Source of the DNA: Mesoplasma entomophilum
GTDB taxonomy: Bacteria > Bacillota_I > Bacilli_A > Mycoplasmatales > Mycoplasmataceae
Direction: 5' to 3'
Length of the DNA: 64,000 nt
Assembly (NCBI RefSeq): GCF_002804125.1
Contig: NZ_CP024966.1
Span: forward strand, 248,001-312,000
Position 1 is the stretch's first letter; each line of letters opens with the position of its first letter. The position numbers were made by a program, and so were the translations under genes. This document shows, piece after piece, positions 53,834 to 64,000 of the stretch. A model generated the notes under the pieces. The model was not told the origin of the DNA. It ran no database searches and saw only the letters and a list, made by a program, of their open reading frames with translations.

Positions 53834-56800
53834 ATGAGTAAAATAAAAAATAATTGGTTATTTTTTAAACAAAGTTTAAAATCCATATTTAAGTTTAGGA
53901 TTCAATTCCTAAGTATTTTGTTATTGTCTTTTATGTCTATAGTAGTCTTAACAAGTTCACTTACAATAAAAGATAGACTTAATCATACTTATAATTCAGT
54001 TGTAGGAGATGTTAAGAAATTTGATTATCACATTTCTGATCAATTATCTTTCATTAAAAATCAACCTTCAACTAATAAAGTTTCAAAACAATTAATCCTT
54101 AGTTTTTTACCAATTGATTCAAGAACAATTGTCAATCAAGTAGAAACAGTGAACATTAACTTTAATTCAATATATGGAAGAACATTTATTACAGAAGCTT
54201 TTGAAAAAGATAACAGAATGCTAAATACTTTTATTTCAAATACTTACAATGAAGATTCAAGTAGCAATTGAAATGCTTTTACATCAAATGCATTTTTTTG
54301 AACAACAAGAATGTTATTATTGGAAAGTTTTTATACAGATTTAGATCTTTACTATAATCATAAAGACTCAAGTGTAGATTATTTAAATTATGTTCCTATT
54401 GTTAGTTATATAAACCAAATAGAAGATAAAAGCTTTATAGAACATGATTTAAATAATATAAAAATAAATCTTTCAACCAAAAAATTTAATGAGAATATAA
54501 ATGAAAATAACACTGCTTTTGCCCTTAACGATTTAAATAATAATAATTGACAGATTAATGATATTATTGGAATTGAAAATAAGGATATCTACTTATATGC
54601 ATCAAATGCTTTTTCAAGTGTGTTTGCTTTTATAAGAGATTTTTTAAATAATTCTATTTGAGGTTTTGCAAGAGAAAATAGAGGAAAAGCTATTTTTCAA
54701 TTTTTAACAGGTCAGGATATTCTATACAACTGAAATCAATCAAATGTATCCGAAGAGTGAATAGTTAATGAGCAAAACAAATTGTATGATTCTGTAGTAA
54801 CAGGAGATACAAAAGAAAAAAACTACATATATGTGGGAAATGATAATAGTTCTGGTGTTCATGCAGAAATTCAAAAAAGTGGTTTAAAAGGTAAATCAAC
54901 CCCAATTATTGCATTCTATGATGAAGAAAATAAAATAACTAAAGCTTCATCTGAATATATCAATTTAAATCCCTTAAGTTTAAATTCAGATAGTTTAAAT
55001 GATGATTGAAGTGGTAAGTTCAGTGCAATTAATAATTCCGACATGTCTGATTATTTTTTTGCTAATTTATTTTCGGAAAGAAATATTGAATGATTAACTT
55101 GAAGTCAAAACAGTTATTCATTATTTAGTGATAATAGTCCATGAACAAATAACATGTCAAATAATTATAGAATGTTTTTAAAAATTGCAGCATCATACTC
55201 AAATTTTGATATTGAATTTAGAAAAGAATTTAATGTATTTGACAATTTAAATCAAATACAATATAAAGCTGTCATACTTGATGAATATAATCACACTAAC
55301 TTAAAAATATTAAATGAAAATGAAGGTGGTAGATTACCTTTAAGTCATGGGGAAGTATTAGTTTCTGAACAGTATGCAAAAGCGCATAAAATTAAGAATA
55401 ATTCAGTCATTAAAATAGGCCCTCAAGTTTTAACCGTTGTAGGTGTTGCGACTGACACATTTTTTTACTATCCAATTGTTGATGAAAATGTGCCATTACC
55501 TCAATATAGAAACTCAGCAATTATATATGGTAGTGAAGAAACTTTATTTCCAATAGTTCAAAATTCACAATCAACTTCAAAAGAACAAATATCTAATACA
55601 AATATTAATTATTTTTTATGATCTAAAGATGATAATGTTCTAAAAAACTTTGAAACTTTTAAATCATTTACTCCGTTATCACAAAATGTTAAAACTTTTG
55701 ATAAATCAAGTTACAGAATGAATTGAATCCTTCAACCATTAATAGTTTCAGGGTTATTAATAGCTATGATATCAATATCTGTTATTGTTGGTATCATATC
55801 ATTATTAGGAGTTATAATTTATATTAAAAAAATGGTTAATGCAAATATAAAGCAAATAGCAATATTAAAAGCCATGGGAGTGAATTCGTTCTCAATAGCA
55901 AAATCATATGCTGTTATTGGTTTAATAATAACCTTCATTGTAATACCTGTTGGTTGAATAGTTGGAACATCAGTACAACTAATATTTATTAAAATGTTTG
56001 TTCCGTATTTTAGTGTACAAATTTCACAAATATCAATTTCAATTATTGCTTTATTAATTGGAATATTTGCATTTGGTTTTGCTGTAATTATTTTGTCTAT
56101 TTTGTTTGCATACATTGAAACAAGAAAAGATGTTACTTTAATGCTGAACAAGGTTGGTAAAATAAAACAACAAGCTGCAATAATGAACTGAATAAATAGA
56201 GTTTTTGCAAATTCAAAATTTACTTTAAGATTCAGTTTAATTGTAAGTGCATCGGCAATTAGAAATACAGCAACAACAACATTTGTAATTTTTATTTCTT
56301 CTTTCTTGATTTTCTTTGGCCTATCGATTCCCGCTTTAGTTGAAACAACTAAAAATGGTTACTATAACCATTTGAACTATAACAACTATCATAGATTTGC
56401 AGAAAATGTTTATAACGCGCCGTTGTCGAAATCGACAATTAGTTATACTGAAGATTTAAAAACAATAGACAAGAATTTTAAATCTACAGCTTTAATGGAT
56501 TATTATTCAAATCCAACATATAGTTATGATTCATCATTTGATGTTTCTCCATTATCTAAATATGTTTATTCAAAAAACCAAGATAATAATGGACAAATCA
56601 CAAATACATTCAAATATATTGTTAATGATTCAAGTAATAATGCGATTTATTCAACAGATACAGAAGAAAATACTAATAATACAGGATTATTTCAATTAGT
56701 TACTGAACAATTTGGTAATAACTTTGCAAATGGTATAGGTTCACAATTTAGTGTTGGTATGATAGATCAAGCATTGAATGTTATTATGAATTCTTATTAT

Positions 56801-59005
56801 GATGCGACTGCTTATGGCACAAATGCTTATTCAAGAATAAATAGTGACATGGATAACTTAAATAAGTTTAATATTATTACAAAAAACTTAACAGATGCAA
56901 TACCGATCATACTTGGTGCTATCTTGGGTGGAGGTTCAGGAGAGTCAACAGGTAATTGAAAAGAAGATATTCTGTCAATTATTTTAAAAAATGTTCCTCC
57001 TTATGTAGAAAAATATTTACAAGATCCCTCACGTAAAGAACAATATGCTTTTGGATATAATGTTAAAAAAGTTACTAAAAATCAAGATTCATTAGCTACA
57101 AATATAAATGTTGATACTGAAAAATTTAAAAATATGAATTTTACAGGTATAAACCCAAATCAACAAGCATTTGAATTGGACAATGAAAAAATATTTGTAA
57201 GTGCTAAAACAGCAACTCAAATTGAAATGTTAATAAATAATCAATGAGATATGACAAAATCAATTTCAGAAAATGGTTTTGTCTATTATGATGCCCAAAC
57301 AAAAACTTTAACAGTTCCTATAATGCCAAATAATCAAGCAAAAAATAAATATGGCTTATCAAATAACAAAATTTTACAAAATGAAGGTGTGTTTGGAAAT
57401 CAATTAAAATTTAAATCAAAAAATGATAATCAATTTTTAAGTTTACCAAAACAAGCTTGAGTATATAATGATTCAGATTTCTTGAATTCAGATTACTTTA
57501 AAACTAATTTAAATCAAAAAGATAAAGATTCAAGCATTAAAAGTAATAGAACAGGTGTTATAAGTGATAAAAACTATTTAGATCCTGCAAATCTTGATAA
57601 CAATAAATTTACTTATAAGATCCAATATACTGGTGAAAATGAAAACATATTATTAGATAATAATGCGTACATGTTTAATGATTTTGCTATTGATGACAAT
57701 GAAAATGGTGTAAGTTATGTTAGACCATACTATCAGTACGAAAATATTGAGTTATATATCCCCGAAAATTTAATTGGCTCAGTTGATGAATGAGCTAACG
57801 TTTCAAGTAAACAACCAGATAAATCAAAATACTTTGAATCAAATATTAGTGGTGATAATATACCAGAAGATGTTAAACATGCTTGAGAAAGCATGTACTC
57901 ATCAGCAAAAGATTCCAAGTATATTAAAATTAAACCTTATTCTTTAAGTTATAAAAAAACTGATTACAAAAACAAAGGTTTAGCAAACTTGTTAGAAAAA
58001 GAATCTAATTATGTTTGATATGCAAATGCCATGAGAGATAATTTATTTAAACAAGAAAATGATACTGTTAAGTATTTAAATTCAGATTTAAATATAGACT
58101 ATAAAGTTGTAGGAACATTAAATTCTTATAATACAAGTCTAATATTAATGGATCAAAAGATGGCTAATATTCTTTCAAATTATTCTCTAGCAAAAAAACA
58201 AGATGTTAAAAATAATGTTTTTGAAGATACTCCAAAAGTTAAAGCAGGAGAAACTATAACAGATAATAATGGAAATCAAATTGTCAGTGAGTTTGATAGA
58301 TATGAATTGCGCGATGATAATCAAGATATTTATTTAAATGATTGAACTAATATGTTATCAAAAGGTACAAACTCAACTCAATATACTCAATACATGTGAA
58401 GCAATACAAAATATTCAAATGTTGAAGAAACAATTGATTTAACAACAGGTATTTGACAAAGTGTTTCAGAAAATAATGGATTATTAATGTTAAGTCAATC
58501 ACCAATTGGAAACATATCTCAAGCATATACAACAAGTGGAATTATCAGTTCTAAGCTTCTTTCAACAGAAAAAGAATTGATTAAGCAAATAACAAGTTTA
58601 GCTATTATTTTAGGTTCATTCTTTATCATAATCGTAATTATCACAGCATCTTTATTAATAATGTTAATCGGAGATATTTACATAGCTTCACTACAAAGGT
58701 TTATGATATTAATGAAGTCATTCGGATATTCAAATTGAAAAACGCAGAAATATTCATTTGGGGTAGTTAGTATCCTGGCAGTATTTGCTTGATTTATATC
58801 AACACTATTAGCAACTGCAGCAATGTCTTCAGTTTCAATAATATTAGCCTCATATGGGCTTGCCATACCAATGGCTCTAACTTGATGACCATTTATTGTT
58901 TCAGCTATTATTATAGGATTATCTTTCTTTGGAAGTTTATCTGTTATAACTAGAAAAATAAGAAAAGGTGATCCAGCTGGATTATTAAGTGAAACTCACG
59001 AATAG
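53834..59005 (+). CDS. Giant FtsX/MacB-type ABC permease, copy 2
   Basis: This 1,723-residue frame is a paralogue of the preceding gene. Shared segments include IKDRLNHTYN near residue 50, NAPLSKSTISYTED, QFGNNFANGIGSQFSVG, VRPYYQYENI, IMLIGDIYIA and the C-terminus RKGDPAGLLSETHE. The two-unit topology is the same (membrane segments near 22-44, 645-790, 820-843 and 1560-1700). I start it at MSKIKNNW, which aligns with copy 1, not at an upstream in-frame ATG inside the terminator. It has its own promoter and is followed by the DJ-1 family gene after eight bases. No ATPase is adjacent. Confidence 0.9.
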
Positions 59006-59013
59006 GAGAAGTT

Positions 59014-59559
59014 ATGAAAAAAGTAGCAATTATTTTGCATAAAAATTTTGAAGAATCAGAAGCTATTGTAACAATAGATATATTGAGAAGATCTGAAATC
59101 ATTGTAGATATATACAATCTTCAAGAAAAAGATTTTCAAGTAGGTTCTCATAATATAATTGTAAAAACAGAATATAAGGTTGAATCATTGAATTCAGATG
59201 ATTATGATGGAATCGTTATACCTGGAGGACCCGGGGTAAATGATTTATTTGATAATGAAATATTATTAAATTTAATAAGAGATTTTAATAGTAGTAACAA
59301 AATGATTAGTGCCATATGTGCTGCACCACAAATCTTAGGTCAAGCTGGCATTATTGATGGTATTAAAATTGTAAAATTCCCTACTTCTAATAAATATTTA
59401 GAAAAAGCTTTTATTCAAGAAAAAGATAGTATTATAGACAAAAATATCGTTACAGGATCAAGTATTGGAACAGTAGTCCCATTTGCCTTAAATATAATAG
59501 AATATCTACAAGGGAAAGAACAAAAAGAAAAAATTAAACAACAACTTGTAATTATTTAA
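59014..59559 (+). CDS. DJ-1/PfpI family protein
   Basis: The 181-residue protein has the DJ-1/PfpI fold motifs: an acidic FEESEAI near residue 14, VIPGGPGVNDL, and the reactive cysteine in ISAICAAP (Cys102), then GSSIGTVVPFALNII. Members act as deglycases, chaperones or peptidases, and are often linked to oxidative or carbonyl stress; the activity here is open. It follows the giant permease after eight bases (AGGAG within the gap) and ends at a terminator, so it is co-transcribed with permease copy 2. Confidence 0.93.
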   Translation: MKKVAIILHKNFEESEAIVTIDILRRSEIIVDIYNLQEKDFQVGSHNIIVKTEYKVESLNSDDYDGIVIPGGPGVNDLFDNEILLNLIRDFNSSNKMISAICAAPQILGQAGIIDGIKIVKFPTSNKYLEKAFIQEKDSIIDKNIVTGSSIGTVVPFALNIIEYLQGKEQKEKIKQQLVII

Positions 59560-59560
59560 C

Positions 59561-59596
59561 AAAATCACCTTACTAATACAGTGAGGTGATTTTTTT
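59561..59596 (+). terminator. Terminator hairpin carrying the RBS of the C39 transporter gene
   Basis: AAAATCACCTTAC (59561-59573) pairs with GTGAGGTGATTTT (59581-59593) with one T-G wobble and a 7-base loop, and seven T end at 59596. It looks like the terminator of the DJ-1 unit, but GAGGTGA in the 3' arm is also a near-ideal Shine-Dalgarno five bases from the TTG start of the next gene. Confidence 0.82.
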
Positions 59597-61412
59597 GAAG
59601 ATAGTGAGACAAACCTCATATCAAGATTGTGGTGTAGCTTGCATAGCAATGATGATAAATCATTTTTATAAGTATGAAATAGATTTACAACAAGTTAAAA
59701 ATTACTTATCAATTCATGATGATGAACTAAGTTTTTATGACATTATTGATTTAGCTAGTAATTTTTATTTGAAAGGAGATGCTTTTAAAGTAGACCAAGA
59801 TTTTTTAGAACTAAAAAATAAAGTTCCCTTTTTAGCACAAGTAGTTAATTCTGATGGACTATTGCATTTTGTTATAGTCGAAAGTATTTTGCAAAATGAT
59901 TTAATTATATTTGACCCTAGCAAAGAAAAAAAGACAAAGCAAAGTTTGCCTGAATTTTTAAAAAGTTTTAATGACAATGTAATAATTTTTAAATCTAATA
60001 TTAAAGAATTTAATAACGACTTTAAATTTAATTTTAAAAAGTTTTTGAATATTTTCAATTTTGATTTTATTCTTTACTTAATAATAAACTTAATATCAAC
60101 AATTTTATTTATTTTAGATACACAATTTTTGAAGATGTTTTCAAACTCATTATCTGAAAAAACACAAGACTTTTTGATTTACTTATTTCCACTAATTATT
60201 TTACTATTCAATATTCTATTCAAGAATATATCAATTCATATCATTAATATTAATTATAAAAAAAGAAAATATTCTTTATTGAAAAAATTTTCAAATCTAA
60301 TTGAAACTACAAATTCAGAAGATTTATTTTATTTATATCAAGAAATAAAATGAGTATGTCAATATGAAAACTACAGTTTAAAAAGCAGCGTTTCATCACT
60401 TATTTCTGAAATAGTAAGTTTAATTTTTATTTATTTTATTATTAAAGAGTTGTTTTTAATAATACTTATATCCGACATTATTTATATATTTATAAATATT
60501 TGTATAAACAATTTTGTTAAAAAAGATAATTTAAGTTCTGATAAGGAATGATTTAATTTTTTAAGTAATATACAACACATAAAAAATATTTGTGCTGAAT
60601 ATGATGTATTAAATGAACTTATTAAACTAGAAGAAAAAGACAAATTAGCTAACTCAACACTTAATTGAATTGAAGTTTGAGATAAAGCTGGGTTAATATT
60701 AATTTATATTATTAGTTGGTCTTTATTAAAAAATGGCAATTTAGAGTTTTCATTTTTCTTTATAATTTTGTTATTAAAAAACTTTAGCAGAGTTAATATT
60801 TTTAATTTGGGTCAAACCATAATCTGAATAAAAAAATATAAAATAGCGATTATTAAATTTGAAAAGATTTTTATTGAAAATAATTACATTAACTTTAATG
60901 AAGATATAAACAATATTGAAATTTCAAGCACAGAAGAAAAAATAAAATTAATTAAAGGGCTAAACATAATAAATTCAAAAATTGATTTAGGTAATATAAA
61001 TAAAACTAAAAATGACACAAATGTTAACGTCTACATAAATAATAAAAACATTAGTAATTTAAAAACATCTGATTTACGTAAACACATTTATTATTCAAAA
61101 AATTTTCAAATTAAATTTGGAACAATTTTTCAAAATATAACTTCATCAAATAAGCAAGGCATAAATATTTTTACTATTAAAGAAATTAATGACCTTTTAA
61201 ATAAATATTCAATTAAAATAACTAAACTAGTTAAACCAGAAACTAATACTCAACTTGAAAAAGAAATAATTAAATTATTAAATGTGTTTTACATTAATAA
61301 AAAAGTAATATTGATTAAAAATGATTTTCAAATAATAAGTTTTGATGAAATAAAGTCCATTTTAGCTATCTTTACTAAATTAAGTGATGATAAATTTTTG
61401 ATTTTGTCTTAA
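59595..61412 (+). CDS. C39 peptidase/ABC exporter with degenerate ATPase domain
   Basis: The 605-residue protein has the layout of peptidase-containing bacteriocin exporters. Residues about 1-130 form a C39 peptidase with Gln6, Cys12 (QDCGVAC), His91 (LHFVIV) and Asp107 (FDPS), which normally cleaves double-glycine leaders. Membrane segments follow (about 155-420). The last 160 residues correspond to the ATPase domain: an INNKNISNLKTSDLRKHIYY block resembles the segment after Walker A, but Walker A itself, LSGGQ and Walker B are all missing. The frame is intact to TAA. I choose the TTG start at 59595 because of GAGGTGA; a GTG at 59586 is an alternative. No precursor peptide gene is visible nearby. 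Confidence 0.85.
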
Positions 61413-61444
61413 AATTAATATAATAAAGTAAAAAAAGGATAAGA

Positions 61445-61954
61445 ATGATAAATATTGATTTTATAAATGAAACTGATTTAAAAGTAAAAGAATGAGAAGA
61501 ATTAGCTATGCAGATAATTAAGTCAGGTTTTAAATATCTGAAACTAAAAAATAAAATAAATTTATCTATTACTTTTTTAGATAGCGAACCAGCTCAAAAA
61601 TTAAATCAAGAATATAGAAACTATTCTTACATACCTGATGTAACTTCTTTTCCAATAGAAATGTCAGAACAAGAAATAAAAGCTTTGGGTTATCAAGAAA
61701 TAGGAGACATCTTTATTTGTATTGAAGAAGCTGAAAGAAAAAGCATTAAGTATGAGCACTCTTTAAAAGAAGAAATGGGATTTTTATTCACTCATGGTTT
61801 TTTACACTTAATGGGTTATGATCATGAAGAAAATGAAAAAGATGAAGAAGAAATGTTTTTCATTCAAGATGAGATACTTAAAATGAATAAAATAAATTAC
61901 ACAATCAAATTTACAGAAGAAGATTACAAAGAAATAGAGGACAAAGATGAATAA
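61445..61954 (+). CDS. ybeY: Endoribonuclease YbeY (rRNA maturation)
   Basis: YbeY is a zinc-dependent RNase needed for rRNA maturation. The 169-residue protein has the metal motif HGFLHLMGYDHE near residue 119, and the preceding VTSFPIEM segment (TDVLSFP in others). The C-terminus is slightly extended and acidic. An AAAGGA precedes the ATG. It overlaps era by eight bases, and ybeY-era-recO is a common Firmicute order. Confidence 0.95.
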
Positions 61955-62852
61955 AATTAAATCAGGATTTATATCTATAGTTGGTAGACCTAATGTTGGT
62001 AAATCAACTTTATTAAATAAAATAATAGGTCATAAGATTTCAATTGTTACAAATAAAGCTCAAACAACAAGAAATAATATAAGAGGTATTCTGACAGAAA
62101 AAGAATATCAATTAATATTTGTGGATACACCTGGGATACACACATCAAAAAATCAAATTGATAGATTTATGAATTCAAGTGCTATGAGAAGTATGAAAGA
62201 AGTAGATGTTGTTGTATTTATGGCACCAGCTGATGAAACAATAGGAAAAAATGATTTATTTATTTTAAATGAATTATCAAAAAAAAATGACATTAAAAAA
62301 ATACTTGTTATTTCAAAAGCAGACGTTGTTAGCAAAGAAAAACTATTTTTAAAAGCAACTGAATGAAACACATACGAAAAAATCTTTGATGAAATAATTA
62401 TTACTTCTTCAACTGAAAATATTAATATTGATAAATTAATAGAAACAATAGTTGGTTTTTTACCTGAAACAGGACATTATTTTTATGACGAAGATTCTAT
62501 AACAGATCAACCTAATCGTTTTGCAATTAGAGAAATAATAAGAGAAAGTGTACTTTTAAAAGCTGGACAAGAAGTTCCTCACTCAGTTGCTATACTTGTT
62601 GATGAACTTGAAGAGACAGAAGATGAAATTAATATTGTTGCATCAATTATTGTTGAAAGAAAATCTCAAAAGGGAATTATTATAGGCCATCAAGGTAAAA
62701 AAATAAGTGATATTAAATATAAATCAAGAAAACAAATAAAAGAGCTTTTTGAAAAAGATGTGAACTTAGAATTATTTGTAAAAGTTCAAGAAAATTGAAG
62801 AAACTCTGCAAGTTTAATTAAGAAGATGGGATATGACAAGGATAAATACTAA
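61947..62852 (+). CDS. era: GTPase Era
   Basis: Era binds 16S rRNA during 30S assembly. The 301-residue protein has G1 GRPNVGKST, the switch TTRNNIRGI, G3 DTPGIHTSKN, a G4-like SKADVV (Ser in place of Asn), and a C-terminal KH domain around KGIIIGHQGKKISDIK. Length is normal. The stop overlaps the recO start by one base. Confidence 0.96.
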
Positions 62853-63655
62853 TGAGTGAAATAAAAATAAAAGCTGTTGTTTTAGATTCTTTTAATTATG
62901 AAGAAAATGACAAAATAATTACAGTTTACTCTAAAGAATTCGGTAAACTAAGCTTTATTGCGCTTGGAGCAAATAAACCTTCAAGTAAAAACAATTACTC
63001 ACTTAATCTGTTTTCAGTAGCTAATTTTGAAATATTTAAGTCAAGAAAAGCTCAATCTATTTCAAAGTTAAAAACCGGAACACTAATAAATGACAATTTT
63101 AAAATAACTAAATCATACAATAACTATTTGTTTGCTAGTATTATATCTTCAGTCATTTTGCAAGAAGATTTATTTTACAATAAAGACCCTAAGTGGTTTG
63201 ACATGCTTCAAGAAGCAATTAAGAACATTAATGACGAAATAAATCCCTTTTCAAATATGGTTTGATTCCTATTTTATTCGTTAAAAAACTTTGGTGGAAA
63301 TTGAGAACTAAAAAAATGTTATAGATGTAATAAACCAAGTAAAATATACAGAAGATTTGATTTAAATAATTTTGGTCTTGTTTGTCCAAACTGTATTTAT
63401 GAAAATGAAGAAGAACAAGACTTTGAGTTTATTAAGTATTTGCAAAGGATGGATAATAACACATTTTTCACAATACAAAAATTCTCTATAAACGTATCTT
63501 ATGAAATAATTATCTCTAAATTAATCTTAGGATATTATTTAAATGAATTAGGAATATATTCATTCCCAATAAAAGAGATTTTAAAAAAAGAAGTATATAA
63601 TGAAAACACGTTTTGAGAGTACTCTCATAGAGTGTTGACAAACAGTAGTATTTAA
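62852..63655 (+). CDS. recO: DNA repair protein RecO
   Basis: RecO helps load RecA and anneals DNA during repair. The 267-residue protein has an N-terminal OB-fold (KAVVLDSFNYEENDKIITVYS), a helical middle, and a zinc-finger-like Cys pattern: Cys-x2-Cys in KKCYRCN and Cys-x2-Cys in LVCPNC. Three or more TGA codons encode Trp. It follows era with a one-base overlap, the usual order. Confidence 0.93.
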
Positions 63656-63664
63656 AGATAGAAT
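63635..63664 (+). promoter_or_regulatory. glyS promoter overlapping the end of recO
   Basis: A consensus TTGACA (63635-63640) and TAGAAT (63659-63664) are 18 bases apart; the recO stop codon lies in the spacer. It would give a leader of about 75 bases for glyS. An additional TATAAT is at 63669-63674. Confidence 0.55.
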
Positions 63665-63689
63665 AATTTATAATTGAAATAGTTTCATT

Positions 63690-63718
63690 GTCAGCCAATA
63701 GCTGACTTTTGTTATTTT
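63690..63718 (+). terminator. Terminator-like hairpin before glyS
   Basis: GTCAGC / GCTGAC with a CAATA loop is followed by TTTTGTTATTTTT. It can end the ybeY-era-recO unit; because the likely glyS promoter lies upstream, it could also sit in the glyS leader. Confidence 0.7.
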
Positions 63719-63745
63719 TACATATAGACAATAAAGGAGAAAGAT

Positions 63746-64000
63746 ATGGAGAAATTAATTGCCCATTTAAAATCTCAAGGTTTTATTTTTCAGGGATCAG
63801 AAATTTATGGAGGACTAGCTAATTCATGAGACTATGGTCCATTAGGAGTAGAAGTTAAAAATAAATTGAAACAAGCTTGATGAAATCATTTTGTTAGAAA
63901 AAATCCTTACAACATTGGTTTGGATAGTTCAATCATTTTAAATTCAAGTGTTTGAAAAGCGAGTGGTCACATCGATGGTTTCAATGACCCATTAATTGAT
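63746..64000 (+). CDS. glyS: Glycyl-tRNA synthetase, N-terminal part
   Basis: The first 85 codons are present; the gene runs off the window. The start MEKLIAHLKSQGFIF, then [21 protein letters not shown], and finally SGHIDGFNDP are characteristic of the dimeric, class II (alpha-2) glycyl-tRNA synthetase of Gram-positive bacteria. The AAAGGAG lies before the ATG. Five TGA codons already appear as Trp, including two in a row in AWWNHF. Confidence 0.95.

Overview
The window comes from a mollicute that reads TGA as tryptophan. Nearly every long gene is interrupted by in-frame TGA at positions where the family has Trp or tolerates it, TGG is rare, and all genuine ends are TAA or TAG. The DNA is extremely AT-rich, intergenic gaps are short (none exceeds about 150 bases), and intrinsic terminators close most transcription units. 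Gene content (GapN, Pst system, PrpC/PrkC pair, YhaM, C39-type transporter, large lipoprotein and FtsX-type permease genes) fits the Entomoplasmatales, most likely Mesoplasma/Entomoplasma; the species is not established here.

Layout. 1-5.8 kb: tail of an unknown gene, an unknown membrane-anchored protein, then prpC-prkC-rsgA-rpe-thiN packed with overlaps. 5.8-7.5 kb: a minus-strand DUF2188-like gene, tRNA-Leu(CAA), an unknown membrane protein and rpmB. 7.6-14.5 kb: yloU-fakA, plsX-rnc and smc. This order, including the inverted rpmB, resembles the Bacillus yloO-smc region. 14.6-19.5 kb: pstS, a fused pstC-pstA, pstB and phoU. 19.6-23 kb: ftsY-ylxM-ymdB and metK. 23-25.5 kb: a small membrane protein and an ATPase/permease pair whose ribosome-binding site lies inside a 17-bp hairpin. 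25.6-30.6 kb: pepO, trmFO-ung, yhaM. 30.6-36 kb (minus): two large lipoproteins translationally chained to a HIT protein, resembling the hitABL locus of Mycoplasma hominis. 36.1-38.5 kb: sufS-sufU and a 5-formyl-THF cyclo-ligase.

38.5-46 kb contains what looks like a small MerR-type regulon. Three promoters with 19-bp spacers and a shared dyad precede a merR gene, an aldo/keto reductase gene and, 5.6 kb away, gapN. The merR reading frame itself is broken by a TAA at codon 23. Pgi, a drug-type ABC exporter, a dUTPase and a SpoU-family methyltransferase gene lie between.

46-61.4 kb is the accessory-looking part: a large lipoprotein, two giant paralogous FtsX-type permeases (about 1,700 residues each) with no ATPase beside them, a DJ-1 family protein, and a C39 peptidase/ABC-exporter polypeptide whose peptidase triad is intact but whose ATPase domain has lost Walker A, the signature and Walker B. 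61.4-64 kb returns to housekeeping genes: ybeY-era-recO and the start of glyS.

The observations most worth following are the MerR promoter set with its broken regulator, the two ABC-type genes whose Shine-Dalgarno sequences are buried in strong hairpins (23520-23561 and 59561-59590), and the pseudo-ATPase C39 transporter.
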